Shown piece by piece: positions 10,038-21,045 of a stretch of 64,000 nucleotides of DNA. Below the pieces are notes generated by a model. The model worked only from the letters and a program-made list of their open reading frames with translations, had not been told where the DNA came from and searched no databases. This DNA is from Clostridiaceae bacterium (lineage in GTDB: Bacteria > Bacillota > Clostridia > Clostridiales > Clostridiaceae). The stretch covers positions 1 through 64,000 of the forward strand of contig CABIZX010000002.1 of NCBI GenBank assembly GCA_902363375.1. Reading direction: 5' to 3'. Position numbers and translations under genes: made by a program. Position 1 is the first letter of the stretch. The number at the start of each line of letters is the position of its first letter.

Positions 10038-11321
10038 ATGTTATCAACCCTACGAAATGCTTGGAGAGTTCCTGAGCTAAGAAAAAAAATACTATTTACA
10101 TTTATGGTAATAGTTATTTTTAGATTGGGTGTATTTATCCCAGTACCAGGAGTGGATGCTAGTAAGATTGCAACTTTAGTTAGTAGTAATTCTGGTTCCC
10201 TTCTAAGTTTCTATGATATGATTGCTGGAGGTGCTTTTAGTAAATTTAGTATATTTGCTTTAGGAGTTACTCCGTATATCAATGCATCGATTATAATTCA
10301 ATTACTTACAATTGCAATTCCTTATTTAGAGCAGCTTTCTAAAGAAGGTCAAGAAGGTAGAAAGAAAATACAAAACTATACTAAATATGCAGCTTTAGTG
10401 TTTGCTGTTATTCAAGCATATGCAGCATATGCGTTAATAAGAAACTCAGGAGCTATATTAATAGAAGGTTCAATGGGTCTTCTACTAATAATACTAACAA
10501 TGACGACAGGTACGGCATTATTAGTATGGATAGGTGAACAAATTTCAGTATATGGAATAGGAAATGGTGTATCAGTAATTATATTTGTAAATATAGTCTC
10601 ATCATTACCACAAACCGCTTATCAGATAGCAGGACTTCGTAAAACGGGAGAAGTTAGTCCGGTAGAGGTTGTAATATTCGTAGCAGTAGCTTTAGCTTTA
10701 TTAATTACAGTAATTGTTATAAATTTAGCAGAACGAAGAATTCCAGTGCAATATGCCGGTAAAGCAGTAGGGAGAAAAGTAGTAAAAGGTCAATCATCAC
10801 ATATTCCAATTGGATTAAATTCCTCTGGAGTTATGGCAATAATTTTTGGAATGTCAATAATGCAATTTCCATCAGTTATAGCACAGATTTGGCCAAAATC
10901 TTCCTTTGCGGTATTTGTTACTAAGAGTCCCTGGAGTATATTTAAGCCAGATACTATAAAATATGCAGTTGCATACTTCCTATTAGTATTATTCTTTGCA
11001 TGGTTCTATACTATAATTACTTTCAAGCCGGATGAGATGGCTGAAAATATGAATAAATCATCAGGATTTATTCCAGGTATAAGACCGGGTGAGAAAACAG
11101 AAATATACTTAGAGAAGATTTTGACAAGAATATCCCTTTTAGGTGGAACATTTGCTGGAATCATAGCTATAGTTCCAATACTAGCAGCTATGTACAGTAA
11201 TTTTAAGGGAGTTTCATTTGGTGGAACTAGTTTATTAATTTTAGTTGGTGTATCTCTTGATACTATGAAACAATTAGAATCTCAACTAGTGATGAGACAT
11301 TATGAAGGATTCCTTAAATAA
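10038..11321 (+). CDS. secY: Protein translocase subunit SecY
   Basis: A 427-residue polytopic membrane protein with about ten transmembrane segments. It has the SecY plug/TM2 region [29 protein letters not shown] and the cytoplasmic loop [14 protein letters not shown]. It forms the SecYEG channel with SecE and SecG and accepts substrates from SecA or the ribosome. Its ATG directly follows the rplO stop, the usual spc-operon arrangement, with the binding site inside the rplO end (GAGGTGAT). Confidence 0.98.
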   Translation: MLSTLRNAWRVPELRKKILFTFMVIVIFRLGVFIPVPGVDASKIATLVSSNSGSLLSFYDMIAGGAFSKFSIFALGVTPYINASIIIQLLTIAIPYLEQLSKEGQEGRKKIQNYTKYAALVFAVIQAYAAYALIRNSGAILIEGSMGLLLIILTMTTGTALLVWIGEQISVYGIGNGVSVIIFVNIVSSLPQTAYQIAGLRKTGEVSPVEVVIFVAVALALLITVIVINLAERRIPVQYAGKAVGRKVVKGQSSHIPIGLNSSGVMAIIFGMSIMQFPSVIAQIWPKSSFAVFVTKSPWSIFKPDTIKYAVAYFLLVLFFAWFYTIITFKPDEMAENMNKSSGFIPGIRPGEKTEIYLEKILTRISLLGGTFAGIIAIVPILAAMYSNFKGVSFGGTSLLILVGVSLDTMKQLESQLVMRHYEGFLK

Positions 11322-11347
11322 AAAATTTAAATTTGGAGTTGATACTA

Positions 11348-12010
11348 GTGAGAGTTATTTTATTAGGTCCTCCTGGAGCCGGAAAAGGAACTCAGGCAAA
11401 GTCAATCTGTAATAAATATTCTATACCACACATATCTACTGGAGATATTTTTAGATATAATATCTCTCAGGCTACGCCTTTAGGGATAGAAGCTAAAAAA
11501 TATATAGATAAAGGTCATCTAGTACCAGATGAATTAACTATCGATTTAATTAAAGATAGATTAAAGCAGGATGACTGCAAGAATGGATTTTTACTAGATG
11601 GTTATCCAAGGACTGTAAATCAAGCAGAGGTTTTGGAAGTTTTACTTAAAGAAATGAACTTAAAACTTGATACTGCTCTGTTGATAGAAGTCCCTAAAGG
11701 TTTTATTATAGATAGAATGACAGGAAGACGTGTATGTACTACTTGTGGAGCTAGTTATCACATAAAATATAATCCTACCAAAAATGATGGGAAATGTGAT
11801 GTTTGCGGTAGTGTTGTAATACAAAGAGCAGATGATAATGAGGCGACAGTGAGTGAAAGACTTGAAATATATGATGCGCAAACTCAACCATTAATAGATT
11901 ACTATAGAAAGAAAAATTTATTAGCGGAAGTTGATGGAACGCAAGCTATTAACGATGTTTTTAAGAATATCTGTGGTATCTTAGGAGCGGTAAATAGTGA
12001 TGAATATTAA
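11348..12010 (+). CDS. adk: Adenylate kinase, zinc-lid type (GTG start)
   Basis: Catalyses ATP + AMP to 2 ADP. The P-loop GPPGAGKGT is at residues 7-15. The lid carries four cysteines (130, 133, 150, 153), the zinc-binding form found in Gram-positives. I start it at GTG 11348, which gives the family start [10 protein letters not shown] and lies 9 nt after GGAG (11335-11338); a TTG at 11333 would add five residues. It overlaps map by 14 nt. Confidence 0.95.
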   Translation: MRVILLGPPGAGKGTQAKSICNKYSIPHISTGDIFRYNISQATPLGIEAKKYIDKGHLVPDELTIDLIKDRLKQDDCKNGFLLDGYPRTVNQAEVLEVLLKEMNLKLDTALLIEVPKGFIIDRMTGRRVCTTCGASYHIKYNPTKNDGKCDVCGSVVIQRADDNEATVSERLEIYDAQTQPLIDYYRKKNLLAEVDGTQAINDVFKNICGILGAVNSDEY

Positions 12011-12743
12011 GAGTGACACAGAACTAGAATATATGAGAAGTGCTGGTAAGGTTGTTGCCGACACCCTAGCAATGATTGAAAAGGTAATAAAACCAGGAAT
12101 AACCACTGCAGAAATTGATAAACTTGCGGAAGAGTTTATATTATCACAGGGAGCTATACCATCATTTAAAGGATATGGTGGTTTCCCGGGATCTGTATGT
12201 GCATCAGTAAATGATGTAGTAATACATGGAATTCCGAATGATACTGTATTAGTTGAAGGTGATATAATCAGTATCGATTGTGGAGCAATACTCAATGGTT
12301 ATCATGGAGATGCTGCACGAACTTTTCCGGTAGGAAATATTTCTAAGGAAGCACAACATCTAATAGATGTCACTAAAGAATCTTTCTTTAAGGGCATTGA
12401 AAAAGCAGTAGTGGGTAACAGACTTACTGATATTTCAGCAGCGATTCAGAAATATGCTGAAGGTTTTGGATATTCTGTGGTTAGGGATTTTGTTGGACAC
12501 GGCATAGGAACTTCTATGCATGAAGACCCGCAAGTTCCTAATTACGGCACTGCTGGAAGAGGTCCTAAGTTAGTACACGGTGTAGTACTTGCAATTGAAC
12601 CTATGATAAACATGGGAAATTACAAAGTTAAAATTAGACCAGATGGTTGGACTGTGGTAACTAGTGATGGAAAGTTATCTGCCCATTATGAAAATACTAT
12701 AGCAATAACTAATGACGGCGTAGAAATACTAACTTTGAGCTAA
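11997..12743 (+). CDS. map: Methionine aminopeptidase, type I
   Basis: Removes initiator methionine. The five metal ligands are visible: Asp94, Asp105, His168, Glu201 and Glu232, in the contexts SIDCGA, GYHGDAA, GHGIG, AIEPM and HYENT. The 248-residue length is typical of the bacterial type Ia enzyme, without an N-terminal zinc or SH3 extension. The start may be GTG 11997 (9 nt after AGGAG) or ATG 12000. Coupled to adk by overlap. Confidence 0.96.
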   Translation: MMNIKSDTELEYMRSAGKVVADTLAMIEKVIKPGITTAEIDKLAEEFILSQGAIPSFKGYGGFPGSVCASVNDVVIHGIPNDTVLVEGDIISIDCGAILNGYHGDAARTFPVGNISKEAQHLIDVTKESFFKGIEKAVVGNRLTDISAAIQKYAEGFGYSVVRDFVGHGIGTSMHEDPQVPNYGTAGRGPKLVHGVVLAIEPMINMGNYKVKIRPDGWTVVTSDGKLSAHYENTIAITNDGVEILTLS

Positions 12744-12756
12744 TGAGGTGACTAGT

Positions 12757-13038
12757 GTGGATGATGACAGCCTTTTAGGTAAGGTAGTACATTCAAAATC
12801 AGGAAGAGATAAAGGAAAATACTTTATCATTATTGGTATAATAGACGATGAGTATGTCTATATTTCAGATGGAGACCTTAGAAAAATTGATAGGCCAAAG
12901 AAAAAGAAAATTAAACATTTATCTTTTACAAATGTTTTGGCTGAAGATATTAGGAATGCGATCTTGTCAGAAGGTAAGATAAGCAATTCTAAGATAAGAA
13001 AATTTTTGCAGGTTGAGGATATAATAGAGGAGGTTTGA
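12757..13038 (+). CDS. KOW-domain RNA-binding protein (L14e/L27e-like)
   Basis: A 93-residue protein with an N-terminal KOW-like stretch ([21 protein letters not shown]) followed by a basic [13 protein letters not shown] segment. Small proteins of this kind lie between map and infA in many clostridia and are annotated as KOW-domain RNA-binding proteins; the exact function is not known. GTG 12757 is the likely start, six nt after GAGGTG, although a GTG at 12748 is also in frame. Confidence 0.8.
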   Translation: MDDDSLLGKVVHSKSGRDKGKYFIIIGIIDDEYVYISDGDLRKIDRPKKKKIKHLSFTNVLAEDIRNAILSEGKISNSKIRKFLQVEDIIEEV

Positions 13039-13046
13039 TTACCCTT

Positions 13047-13265
13047 ATGTCAAAAGATGATATAATTGAAATGCAAGGTGTCGTTTTAGAGACTCTACCT
13101 AATGCAACTTTCCAAGTTGAATTAGAAAGTGGTCACAAAATACTTGCTCATATTTCTGGAAAGTTAAGAATGAACTTTATAAGAATTTTACCAGGCGATA
13201 AGGTTACAGTAGAACTTTCTCCATATGATTTGACTCGTGGGAGAATAACTTGGAGAGATAAGTAA
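13047..13265 (+). CDS. infA: Translation initiation factor IF-1
   Basis: A 72-residue single OB-fold protein, [20 protein letters not shown], with [20 protein letters not shown]. It occupies the 30S A site during initiation. I chose ATG 13047 because it gives the conserved N-terminus; a TTG at 13035 is upstream and overlaps the KOW gene. GAGGAGGT (13027-13034) is the ribosome binding site, with a slightly long 12-nt spacing. Confidence 0.97.
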   Translation: MSKDDIIEMQGVVLETLPNATFQVELESGHKILAHISGKLRMNFIRILPGDKVTVELSPYDLTRGRITWRDK

Positions 13266-13268
13266 TAA

Positions 13269-13394
<126 letters not shown>

Positions 13395-13437
13395 CGATAA
13401 TAAATAAGTAGAGATACTTAGGAGGTGTAGATTGTAG

Positions 13438-13806
13438 ATGGCAAGAATTGCAGGTATTGACCTACCAAAAGAGAAAAGAGTTGAGATAGGTCTAACTTAT
13501 ATATTTGGTATTGGACTACCAAAATCTCATGAGATACTTGAAGCTACAGGAGTGAATCCAGATACAAGAATTAAGGATTTAACTGAAGATGAAGTAAATG
13601 CATTAAGAGATTATGTAAATAAGAACATAATGGTTGAAGGTGACCTTAGAAGAAAAGTTGCTTTAGATATAAAGAGACTTAAAGAAATCGGATGTTATAG
13701 AGGAATAAGACATAGAAGAGGTCTTACAGTTAGAGGTCAAAAGACTAAAACTAATGCAAGAACAAGAAAAGGTCCTAAGAAGACTATAGCAGGTAAGAAG
13801 AAATAG
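13438..13806 (+). CDS. rpsM: 30S ribosomal protein S13
   Basis: A 122-residue S13, [26 protein letters not shown], with the C-terminal [23 protein letters not shown] tail that reaches the P-site tRNA. It forms bridges with L5. TAGGAGGTG (13420-13428) precedes ATG 13438. Confidence 0.98.
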   Translation: MARIAGIDLPKEKRVEIGLTYIFGIGLPKSHEILEATGVNPDTRIKDLTEDEVNALRDYVNKNIMVEGDLRRKVALDIKRLKEIGCYRGIRHRRGLTVRGQKTKTNARTRKGPKKTIAGKKK

Positions 13807-13821
13807 TAAGGAGGGAATATA

Positions 13822-14214
13822 ATGGCTCAAAAGAAAGTTAGAAGTAGAAGAAAAAAAGAAAGAAAAAATGTTGAGCACGGTGCTGCACACATAAAATCTA
13901 CTTTCAATAATTCCATCGTTACACTTACTGATGCAGCTGGAAATGCATTGTCATGGGCAAGTGCTGGTGGATTAGGATTTAGAGGTTCAAGAAAAAGTAC
14001 TCCATTTGCAGCTCAAATGGCAGCTGAAACAGCAGCTAAAGCAGCAATGGAACATGGTTTAAAAAGTGTAGAAGTTTACGTAAAAGGTCCAGGAGCAGGT
14101 AGAGAAGCGGCTATAAGATCACTTCAAGCTGCAGGATTAGAGGTTACTTTAATTAAAGATGTAACTCCAATCCCACACAACGGATGTAGACCACCAAAAA
14201 GAAGAAGAGTTTAA
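13822..14214 (+). CDS. rpsK: 30S ribosomal protein S11
   Basis: A 130-residue S11 with [19 protein letters not shown] and the conserved end [18 protein letters not shown]. It lines the mRNA exit on the platform with S7. TAAGGAGGG lies just upstream of ATG 13822. Confidence 0.98.
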   Translation: MAQKKVRSRRKKERKNVEHGAAHIKSTFNNSIVTLTDAAGNALSWASAGGLGFRGSRKSTPFAAQMAAETAAKAAMEHGLKSVEVYVKGPGAGREAAIRSLQAAGLEVTLIKDVTPIPHNGCRPPKRRRV

Positions 14215-14233
14215 TAAACAGGAGGTGTAATGA

Positions 14234-14854
14234 ATGGCAAGATATACAGGCGCTACATGCAGACTTTGTAGAAGAGAGGGCCTTAAGCTTAACCTTAAAG
14301 GTGACAGATGCTTCACTGAGAAATGCGCTTTCACTAGAAGAGGTTATGCACCAGGTCAACATGGTCAAAATAGAAAGAAAATGTCAAACTATGGAACTCA
14401 ATTAAGAGAGAAGCAAAAAGCTAAGAGAATTTATGGAGTTCTAGAAGGACAATTTAGAAAATATTATGAGAAAGCTGAAAAGCAAAGAGGAATTACAGGT
14501 GAAAACCTACTAAAATTACTAGAATTAAGATTAGACAACGTTGTTTACAGATTAGGATACGGAAGCTCAAGAGTTGAAGCTAGACAATTAGTAAACCACG
14601 GACATTTCTTAGTAAATGGTAAAAAAGTAGATATCGCATCTTATACTGTTAAAGCTGGAGATGTTATATCAGTTAGAGAGAAAAGCAGATCTTCTGAAAA
14701 ATTCAAAGTTTTTGCTGAAAATCCAAAGACTCTACCAAATTGGTTAGAAGGAAATATTGAATCATTTGAAGGTAAGGTTGCTTCAATACCAGCAAGAGAA
14801 GACATAGATGTTCCTGTTAACGAAACATTAATCGTTGAGTTATACAGTAAATAG
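14234..14854 (+). CDS. rpsD: 30S ribosomal protein S4, zinc-binding form
   Basis: A 206-residue S4 with four N-terminal cysteines (Cys9, Cys12, Cys26, Cys31) that bind zinc and an S4 RNA-binding domain ([30 protein letters not shown], residues 97-126). It starts 30S body assembly and in several bacteria represses its own transcript. Its place between rpsK and rpoA is the clostridial/E. coli alpha-operon order, whereas in B. subtilis rpsD is elsewhere. Confidence 0.98.
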   Translation: MARYTGATCRLCRREGLKLNLKGDRCFTEKCAFTRRGYAPGQHGQNRKKMSNYGTQLREKQKAKRIYGVLEGQFRKYYEKAEKQRGITGENLLKLLELRLDNVVYRLGYGSSRVEARQLVNHGHFLVNGKKVDIASYTVKAGDVISVREKSRSSEKFKVFAENPKTLPNWLEGNIESFEGKVASIPAREDIDVPVNETLIVELYSK

Positions 14855-14917
14855 TCAATAGTGTAATCAGTTGCCCTCGATATAAAAAAACCACTAAATT
14901 TAAAAGGAGGGTTATAA

Positions 14918-15865
14918 ATGTTAGAAATTGAAAAGCCAAAAATAGAATGTGTTGAAACCGCTGAAAATGGTACATATGGCAAGTTTGTTGTAGAACCATT
15001 AGAAAGAGGTTATGGAATAACTTTAGGTAATGCATTAAGAAGAATTCTTCTTTCTTCACTACCTGGAGTTGCTGCTAATTCGATTAAAATTGATGGTGTC
15101 TTACATGAATTCTCAACTATACATGGAGTTAAGGAAGATGTTTCAGAGTTAATTCTAAACATAAAGGAATTAGCGCTTAAAATGTCTGGTGAGGGCCCAA
15201 GAACAGTATATATTGATGCTGAAGGTCCTGGCGAAGTTACAGGAGCAGATATTAAAGCAGATGGTGATGTTGAGGTAATTAATAAGGATCTTCATATTGC
15301 TACACTAGATGATGGTGGAAAGTTATTTATGGAGATAAATATTAATAGTGGTAGAGGTTATGTTTCTCAAAATAAGAACAAAACTGATGATAAGCCAATA
15401 TCAACTATACCTGTTGACTCAATATATACTCCAGTTAAGAGAGTTAACTTTACAGTTGAGAATACAAGAGTAGGACAGATCACAGATTATGATAAATTGA
15501 CTATAGAAATTTGGACTAATGGAACTATTAGACCTGATGAAGCCATTGGTTTATCAGCTAAAATTCTTATTGAACACTTTAAGCTATTTATGACATTAAC
15601 TGACCATGCAGATAATGTTGAAATAATGATAGAAAAAGAAGAAGATAAGAAAGAAAAAGTCCTAGAAATGACTATAGAAGAACTTGATTTATCTGTTAGA
15701 AGCTTTAACTGCTTAAAGAGAGCTGGTATTAATACAGTTCAAGAACTAACAGAAAAATCAATGGATGATATGATGAAGGTAAGAAACCTAGGAAAGAAAT
15801 CTCTTGAAGAGGTTGAGCAAAAACTTGAAGGCTTAGGATTGGGATTCAAACCTAGCGAGGAGTAA
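14918..15865 (+). CDS. rpoA: DNA-directed RNA polymerase alpha subunit
   Basis: A 315-residue alpha subunit. The N-terminal dimerisation domain contains [20 protein letters not shown], a linker rich in Glu/Lys follows near residues 243-250, and the alpha-CTD has [23 protein letters not shown] and [15 protein letters not shown], which binds UP elements and activators. AAAGGAGGG (14902-14910) sets ATG 14918. It nucleates RNA polymerase assembly. Confidence 0.98.
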   Translation: MLEIEKPKIECVETAENGTYGKFVVEPLERGYGITLGNALRRILLSSLPGVAANSIKIDGVLHEFSTIHGVKEDVSELILNIKELALKMSGEGPRTVYIDAEGPGEVTGADIKADGDVEVINKDLHIATLDDGGKLFMEININSGRGYVSQNKNKTDDKPISTIPVDSIYTPVKRVNFTVENTRVGQITDYDKLTIEIWTNGTIRPDEAIGLSAKILIEHFKLFMTLTDHADNVEIMIEKEEDKKEKVLEMTIEELDLSVRSFNCLKRAGINTVQELTEKSMDDMMKVRNLGKKSLEEVEQKLEGLGLGFKPSEE

Positions 15866-15877
15866 GGAGGTATAGAT

Positions 15878-16219
15878 ATGGCACAGCAACGTAAGTTAGG
15901 ACGTCCAACTGATCAAAGAATGGCGATGCTTAGAAATCTTACGACTAGTTTCTTAAAGTACGGAAGAATAGAAACAACAGAAGCTAGAGCAAAAGAAACT
16001 AAAAGATTAGCTGAGAAGATGATAACTTTAGCGAAAAGAGGAGATCTTCACGCTAGAAGACAAGTGCTTGCATTTGTTACAGAAGAGGACGTTGTTAAAA
16101 ATTTATTTGATAACGTAGCTCCAAAATACGCTGAAAGAAATGGTGGATACACTAGAATAATGAAAATGGGACCAAGAAGAGGCGACGGAGCAGAGGTTGT
16201 TGTATTAGAATTAGTATAA
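15878..16219 (+). CDS. rplQ: 50S ribosomal protein L17
   Basis: A 113-residue L17 with [25 protein letters not shown] and the C-terminal [20 protein letters not shown]. It is the last gene of the alpha operon, 12 nt after rpoA with AAGGAGGT, and is followed at once by a strong terminator. Confidence 0.98.
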   Translation: MAQQRKLGRPTDQRMAMLRNLTTSFLKYGRIETTEARAKETKRLAEKMITLAKRGDLHARRQVLAFVTEEDVVKNLFDNVAPKYAERNGGYTRIMKMGPRRGDGAEVVVLELV

Positions 16220-16227
16220 TAATTCAA

Positions 16228-16261
16228 GGGGATTAAGTAAGGCTAACTTAGTCCCCGTTTT
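16228..16261 (+). terminator. Terminator of the ribosomal superoperon
   Basis: An 11-bp stem (16228-16238 with 16246-16256, one G-T pair) with a 7-nt loop, then GTTTT. It ends about 15.6 kb of co-directional genes. Confidence 0.88.
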
Positions 16262-16310
16262 GTTATAGAATTGAGCTTTAGATAGTAACTCTCTAATGGA
16301 GGGATAATTG

Positions 16311-17249
16311 ATGGAAACTAATATGAATTTTAGAGATAATAAAATTGATAAATCTAGCGAGAACAATGAAATAAATAAATGTGATGCTTCAGATTTATTG
16401 AATAAAAAGGTACCAGAAGTTATTAGTGAAAACCTAAAATATACTTATCCTCCTGATAGCGAAGGTAATATTAAATTAGCTATAGATGGGGTTAATATTA
16501 CTATTAATAAGGGTGAATTTGTAGTTGTATTAGGTCATAATGGATCCGGAAAATCTACTTTTGCTAAGCATATAAATGCACTTTTAATTCCAACTGAAGG
16601 TAAAATAACTGTATCAGGATACGATACAAGCAAAGAAGAAAATATATGGAATGTAAGAAGTAAAGCGGGTATGGTTTTTCAGAATCCTGATAACCAAATA
16701 GTTGCTACAATAGTAGAAGAGGATGTAGCTTTTGGACCAGAAAACTTAGGAGTAGAATCTAATGAAATCAGAAGAAGAGTAGATGAGTCACTCAAAAGAG
16801 TAAACATGCAGGATTATAAAAAACATGGACCACATCTTCTATCTGGAGGACAAAAGCAACGTGTAGCAATTGCTGGTATACTAGCAATGATGCCTGAATG
16901 TATAGTACTAGATGAGCCGACAGCTATGCTTGATCCATCAGGAAGAAAAGAAGTTATAAATACAATAATGGATTTAAATAAGAAGAATGGAATTACCATA
17001 GTCTACATAACACATTTTATGGAAGAAGCTGTTGCAGCTGATAAGATATATGTTATGGATTCAGGCAAGGTTATAATAGAAGGAAAACCAAGAGAAGTAT
17101 TTCAAAATGTAGAGATTATGAAAAACTTAGGTTTAGATGTACCGCAGATGACGGAATTAGCCTATGAATTAAATAAATCAGGTGTTAATATAAAATCAGA
17201 TATATTGACTATAGATGAGATGGTGAGAGAATTATGTCAATTAAAATAG
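16311..17249 (+). CDS. ecfA1: ECF transporter ATPase EcfA1
   Basis: An ABC ATPase of the energy-coupling factor vitamin transporters. It has Walker A GHNGSGKS at about residues 75-82, a Q-loop MVFQNPDNQ, the signature LSGGQKQR and Walker [10 protein letters not shown] followed by the H-loop. The 35-residue Asn/Glu/Lys-rich N-terminal extension before the ATPase fold is longer than usual. ATG 16311 follows GGAGGG. It overlaps ecfA2 by 16 nt and pairs with it as a heterodimer. The substrate-binding S component is not in this window. Confidence 0.94.
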   Translation: METNMNFRDNKIDKSSENNEINKCDASDLLNKKVPEVISENLKYTYPPDSEGNIKLAIDGVNITINKGEFVVVLGHNGSGKSTFAKHINALLIPTEGKITVSGYDTSKEENIWNVRSKAGMVFQNPDNQIVATIVEEDVAFGPENLGVESNEIRRRVDESLKRVNMQDYKKHGPHLLSGGQKQRVAIAGILAMMPECIVLDEPTAMLDPSGRKEVINTIMDLNKKNGITIVYITHFMEEAVAADKIYVMDSGKVIIEGKPREVFQNVEIMKNLGLDVPQMTELAYELNKSGVNIKSDILTIDEMVRELCQLK

Positions 17250-18088
17250 AAAATTTAACTCATATATATATGGCTAAAACTCCATTTGAAAAGGTTGCTC
17301 TTAATAATGTTAATGTAAATATAAATGATGGCGAATTTGTAGCGCTCATTGGACATACAGGATCAGGTAAATCTACATTGATACAACATATGAATGGATT
17401 ATTAAAACCTAATGAAGGAAAAATAATTGTTGATGGAGTAGATATTACTGCTAATGGAGTTAAGCTTACGGACATAAGAAAAAAAGTTGGATTAGTATTT
17501 CAATATGCAGAGTATCAACTTTTTGAAGAAACAATAGAAAAAGATATAATGTTTGGTCCTAAGAATCTAGGACTCACTGATACAGAGGCCTTAAAAAGAA
17601 CCAAAAGAGCTATGGAGATGGTAGGGCTAGACTATGAGACTTATAGGAGTAAATCTCCATTTGACTTAAGTGGAGGGCAAAAGAGAAGAGTAGCTATAGC
17701 TGGAGTTATAGCTATGGAACCAAAGGTTTTAATATTAGACGAGCCAACAGCTGGATTAGATCCTAAAGGTAGAGATGAAATTCTAGAAGAATTGTATAAA
17801 CTACACAAATCCTATAATATGACTATAATTCTTGTATCTCATAGTATGGAAGATGTAGCAAAGGTAGCAGACAGAATATTAGTAATGGATAAAGGAAAAT
17901 GCGTATTAGATGGTACACCAAAGGAAATATTTAGAGAGGTAGATACTCTTGAGAATGTGGGTCTTGCAGTACCACAAGTAACATATCTTATGAGAGAATT
18001 AAAAAAAGTAGGATTTGAATTACCTGATGATATTTTCACATTAGACCAAGCTAAGAAAGAGCTACTTAGGATACTAGCAAAAAACTAG
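17234..18088 (+). CDS. ecfA2: ECF transporter ATPase EcfA2
   Basis: A 284-residue second ATPase. Walker A is GHTGSGKS at residues 40-47, with Q-loop [13 protein letters not shown], signature LSGGQKRR and Walker [12 protein letters not shown]. The [16 protein letters not shown] stretch is characteristic of EcfA2. It forms the ATPase dimer with EcfA1 that drives toppling of the S component through EcfT. Its start inside the end of ecfA1 implies coupled translation. Confidence 0.95.
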   Translation: MSIKIENLTHIYMAKTPFEKVALNNVNVNINDGEFVALIGHTGSGKSTLIQHMNGLLKPNEGKIIVDGVDITANGVKLTDIRKKVGLVFQYAEYQLFEETIEKDIMFGPKNLGLTDTEALKRTKRAMEMVGLDYETYRSKSPFDLSGGQKRRVAIAGVIAMEPKVLILDEPTAGLDPKGRDEILEELYKLHKSYNMTIILVSHSMEDVAKVADRILVMDKGKCVLDGTPKEIFREVDTLENVGLAVPQVTYLMRELKKVGFELPDDIFTLDQAKKELLRILAKN

Positions 18089-18119
18089 GCTCCTTTTATA
18101 AAGTTGTGGAGGAGTAAAT

Positions 18120-18923
18120 ATGATTAAAGATATTACTATAGGACAATATATACCAGGAGATTCTTTTATCCATAAGCTAGATGCTAGAGTAAAAATATTA
18201 TTTTCATTATTATTCATAATAGACTTATTTTTAATAAAAGACTTCTCAGGTTATATTATTATTTTTATATTTACAATGATGGCTATAATAGTATCTAAAA
18301 TTCAATTTAGATACATATATAAGGGGTTAAAGCCTATATTTATACTAATGCTAATAACCGCATTATTCAATGTATTCTTAACTAGAGGAGATGTACTGCT
18401 TTGGAAGTTGGGGTTTATAAAAATATATAAAGAGGGTGTAGTTACAGCCATATTTATGGTTTTAAGACTTACATTTCTTATTATAGGAACATCTCTGTTA
18501 ACTTTAACCACATCCCCAATAGAACTTACAGATGGAATAGAAAAGCTATTAGGGCCATTTAAGAAAGTTGGAGTACCTGCCCATGAACTCGCAATGATGA
18601 TGACGATTGCATTAAGATTTATACCTACCTTAATGGATGAGACAGATAAAATAATGAAAGCTCAGAAGGCTAGAGGGGCTGATTTTGAAAGTGGAAACAT
18701 AGTGAATAGAGCTAAAAATCTTATACCTTTACTTGTACCGTTATTTATTAGCTCTTTCAGAAGGGCTGATGAATTAGCAATGGCAATGGAAGCTAGATGC
18801 TATAGAGGTGGAGAAGGAAGAACTAGAATGAAAGTACTTAAGGTTACATCTAGAGATTATATTGGAATGGTCATAATGACGATATTAACTGTAATAGTTA
18901 TATATATGAGATTTTGGATATAA
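18120..18923 (+). CDS. ecfT: ECF transporter transmembrane component EcfT
   Basis: A 267-residue membrane protein with the start GQYIPGDSFIHKLDARVKI typical of EcfT, several transmembrane helices, and two Ala-Arg signature motifs near the end (KAQKARGADFE and AMEARCYRGG). These coupling helices dock into EcfA1 and EcfA2. GGAGG (18108-18112) sets ATG 18120. The A1-A2-T order right after the ribosomal operon is standard for Firmicutes group II ECF modules. Confidence 0.95.
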   Translation: MIKDITIGQYIPGDSFIHKLDARVKILFSLLFIIDLFLIKDFSGYIIIFIFTMMAIIVSKIQFRYIYKGLKPIFILMLITALFNVFLTRGDVLLWKLGFIKIYKEGVVTAIFMVLRLTFLIIGTSLLTLTTSPIELTDGIEKLLGPFKKVGVPAHELAMMMTIALRFIPTLMDETDKIMKAQKARGADFESGNIVNRAKNLIPLLVPLFISSFRRADELAMAMEARCYRGGEGRTRMKVLKVTSRDYIGMVIMTILTVIVIYMRFWI

Positions 18924-18937
18924 TAGAGGATACATAT

Positions 18938-19672
18938 ATGAAAAATATTAAGTTAGTATTAGAATATGATGGAACTAATTATATGGGATGGCAAAAGCAA
19001 TCTAAAGGTAAAACTATTCAAGGAACAGTTGAAGATGCAATATGTAAATTAACTGGTAAAAAAGTTGAAGTCATAGGTTGCAGCAGAACTGACAGTAAGG
19101 TTCATGCTAAAGGATATGTATGTAATTTTAAGACAGATAGCAATATTCCAGTAGAAAAATTTAGAGAAGCATTAAATCATATATTACCAGAGGACATATC
19201 TGTAATTAAATCTTCGCAGGTAGGGGATAATTTTCATGCTCGATATGATTCAAAAGGAAAGATGTATTGCTATACAATATTAAATACAGAAGTAAGGATG
19301 CCAATATGTAGAAATTTTGCATATCACCATAAAAAAAGTCTTGATATAGAGAAAATGAAAAAGGCTGCAAATTTTTTTATAGGAACACATGATTTTGAAG
19401 CTTTTAGAAATGTAGGAAGTTCAGTGAAAACTACTACAAGAACTATTAGTAAAGTAGACATAATTAAAGATAATGACTATATAAAAGTATATATAGCAGC
19501 TGATGGATTTTTATATAATATGGCAAGAATTATAGTTGGAACCCTTATAGATGTAGGAAATAGAAAAATAGAAGCAGGGGATATACCTAATATAATATTG
19601 AGCAGAGAACGAAAAAAATCAGGGAAAACGTGTCCACCCCAGGGTTTATGTTTAATTGAAGTTTATTACTAA
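18938..19672 (+). CDS. truA: tRNA pseudouridine synthase A
   Basis: A 244-residue enzyme that converts U38-U40 in the anticodon arm to pseudouridine. The catalytic aspartate is Asp52 in the motif SRTDSKVHA (usually GRTDAGVHA, so the residue after the Asp is Ser and the Gly is Lys here). The start ATG 18938 follows AGAGGA by 7 nt; the reading from 18914 only adds overlap with ecfT. It is the last gene of the ecf cluster. Confidence 0.94.
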   Translation: MKNIKLVLEYDGTNYMGWQKQSKGKTIQGTVEDAICKLTGKKVEVIGCSRTDSKVHAKGYVCNFKTDSNIPVEKFREALNHILPEDISVIKSSQVGDNFHARYDSKGKMYCYTILNTEVRMPICRNFAYHHKKSLDIEKMKKAANFFIGTHDFEAFRNVGSSVKTTTRTISKVDIIKDNDYIKVYIAADGFLYNMARIIVGTLIDVGNRKIEAGDIPNIILSRERKKSGKTCPPQGLCLIEVYY

Positions 19673-19687
19673 TAATGTTTAAAATCA

Positions 19688-19716
19688 TTGACACACCCGG
19701 GAAATTGTATTATAAT
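19688..19716 (+). promoter_or_regulatory. Consensus sigma-A promoter of rplM-rpsI
   Basis: TTGACA (19688-19693), a 17-nt spacer and TATAAT (19711-19716), a full consensus promoter that fits a high-output ribosomal operon. Confidence 0.92.
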
Positions 19717-19723
19717 AAATTTT

Positions 19724-19810
19724 GTTCGTATAATAAATGTTTGTGACTAAGATCCATTAGCCCCGGATCTTTATCCATAGAATTATGATTGTTAAAAATT
19801 AGGGAGGTAG
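19724..19810 (+). promoter_or_regulatory. L13-type ribosomal protein leader
   Basis: The transcribed region between the promoter and rplM holds a perfect 7-bp hairpin AAGATCC/GGATCTT (19749-19755 with 19765-19771, loop ATTAGCCCC) and a conserved-looking ATGTTTGTG segment before it. Firmicutes carry a recognised L13 leader at this place that is thought to bind L13. The assignment rests on position and shape; a covariance-model search would settle it. Confidence 0.65.
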
Positions 19811-19814
19811 TAAG

Positions 19815-20249
19815 ATGAAATCATACTTAGCTAAACCAAGTGAAATACAAAGAAAATGGTATGTAGTAGACGTTGAAGGAATGACTTTAGGTAGAGCTGC
19901 AAGTCAAATAGCTTCTATATTAAGAGGTAAAAATAAACCAGAATTTACTCCAAACGTAGATACTGGAGATTATGTAATAGTTGTAAATGCAGAGAAGATT
20001 GTTTTAACAGGTAAAAAGTTAGATCAAAAAATGTTAAGACATCACTCATTATATCCGGGCGGATTAAAAGAGATCCCTTACAGAGAAGCATTAGCTAAAA
20101 AACCAGAATTCGTATTTGAAGAAGCTGTAAGAAGAATGCTTCCAAAAGGAGTTCTAGGAAGACAAATGGCTAAGAAGCTAACAGTTTACAGAGGACCAGA
20201 GCATAAAAATCATGCTCAAAAACCAGAAGTATTAGAATTAAAATACTAA
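19815..20249 (+). CDS. rplM: 50S ribosomal protein L13
   Basis: A 144-residue L13 with the family start [29 protein letters not shown] and the NRxR-like [19 protein letters not shown] region. It is an early 50S assembly protein. AGGGAGGT (19800-19807) precedes ATG 19815. It forms an operon with rpsI behind its own promoter and leader. Confidence 0.98.
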   Translation: MKSYLAKPSEIQRKWYVVDVEGMTLGRAASQIASILRGKNKPEFTPNVDTGDYVIVVNAEKIVLTGKKLDQKMLRHHSLYPGGLKEIPYREALAKKPEFVFEEAVRRMLPKGVLGRQMAKKLTVYRGPEHKNHAQKPEVLELKY

Positions 20250-20275
20250 TATAGTATTGTAAGGAGGAATAAATA

Positions 20276-20668
20276 ATGGCAAAAGTTCAACATTTTGGAA
20301 CAGGTAGAAGAAAGAAATCAGTTGCTAGAGTAAGACTTGTACCTGGTGAAGGTAAAGTTGTAATAAATAAAAGAGATATGGATAACTACTTTGGATTAGA
20401 TACATTAAAGTTTATAGTTAATCAACCATTAGTATTAACAGGAACTAAAGATAAATTCGATGTTTTAGTTAATGTACATGGTGGTGGGTTCACAGGTCAA
20501 GCTGGAGCTATCAGACATGGAATATCAAGAGCTTTATTAAAAGCTGATGAAAGCTTAAGACCAGAACTTAAGAACGCTGGATTCTTAACAAGAGACCCAA
20601 GAATGAAAGAAAGAAAGAAATACGGTCTTAAAAAAGCAAGAAGAGCTTCTCAGTTCTCAAAAAGATAG
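20276..20668 (+). CDS. rpsI: 30S ribosomal protein S9
   Basis: A 130-residue S9, [20 protein letters not shown], with the conserved C-terminal [12 protein letters not shown] whose terminal Lys-Arg touches the P-site tRNA anticodon loop. AAGGAGGA sets ATG 20276. A terminator follows. Confidence 0.98.
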   Translation: MAKVQHFGTGRRKKSVARVRLVPGEGKVVINKRDMDNYFGLDTLKFIVNQPLVLTGTKDKFDVLVNVHGGGFTGQAGAIRHGISRALLKADESLRPELKNAGFLTRDPRMKERKKYGLKKARRASQFSKR

Positions 20669-20696
20669 TATTTGTACATACGATTGTATGTTATAT

Positions 20697-20730
20697 AAAA
20701 ATAAGGAGTGTAGTACTCCTTATTTTTTTT
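20697..20730 (+). terminator. Terminator after rpsI
   Basis: A 13-bp stem (20697-20709 with 20715-20727), 5-nt loop and a T-run reaching 20730. Confidence 0.9.
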
Positions 20731-20911
20731 ATTTTAAAGTCTTTCCATAGTAATAATAGATTTAGTTCAATATATTACCTTAATTATTATATATATATTA
20801 AATTATAGTATAGAGTAGATAAATAGATACAAACTATAAAATATATGAAACGACAATAAATATAAATTTTCTATAAAAATTTTTACAAAGATGGTGGTTT
20901 GAGTAGAATTT

Positions 20912-20966
20912 ATGTTAAATCGATGTTAAATATGTAAATAAGTATTAACATGATTTAAATTATAGT
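20912..20966 (+). promoter_or_regulatory. PhoP-box-like repeats and -10 element before the phosphate symporter
   Basis: Two identical 9-mers ATGTTAAAT start 11 nt apart (20912 and 20923); on the other strand they read ATTTAACAT, similar to the tandem TTAACA units bound by PhoP in Gram-positives. A TTAACA in plus orientation follows at 20945 and TATAGT at 20961-20966 could be the -10. The rest of the gap 20731-21045 is AT-rich and shows nothing else. PhoP control is an inference. Confidence 0.5.
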
Positions 20967-21045
20967 GTATCATTAATATGGAATTTTAGTGAATAAAGAA
21001 AAGATACATATTGGGGAACTTAGATTTATTGTGGGAGGTAAATTG

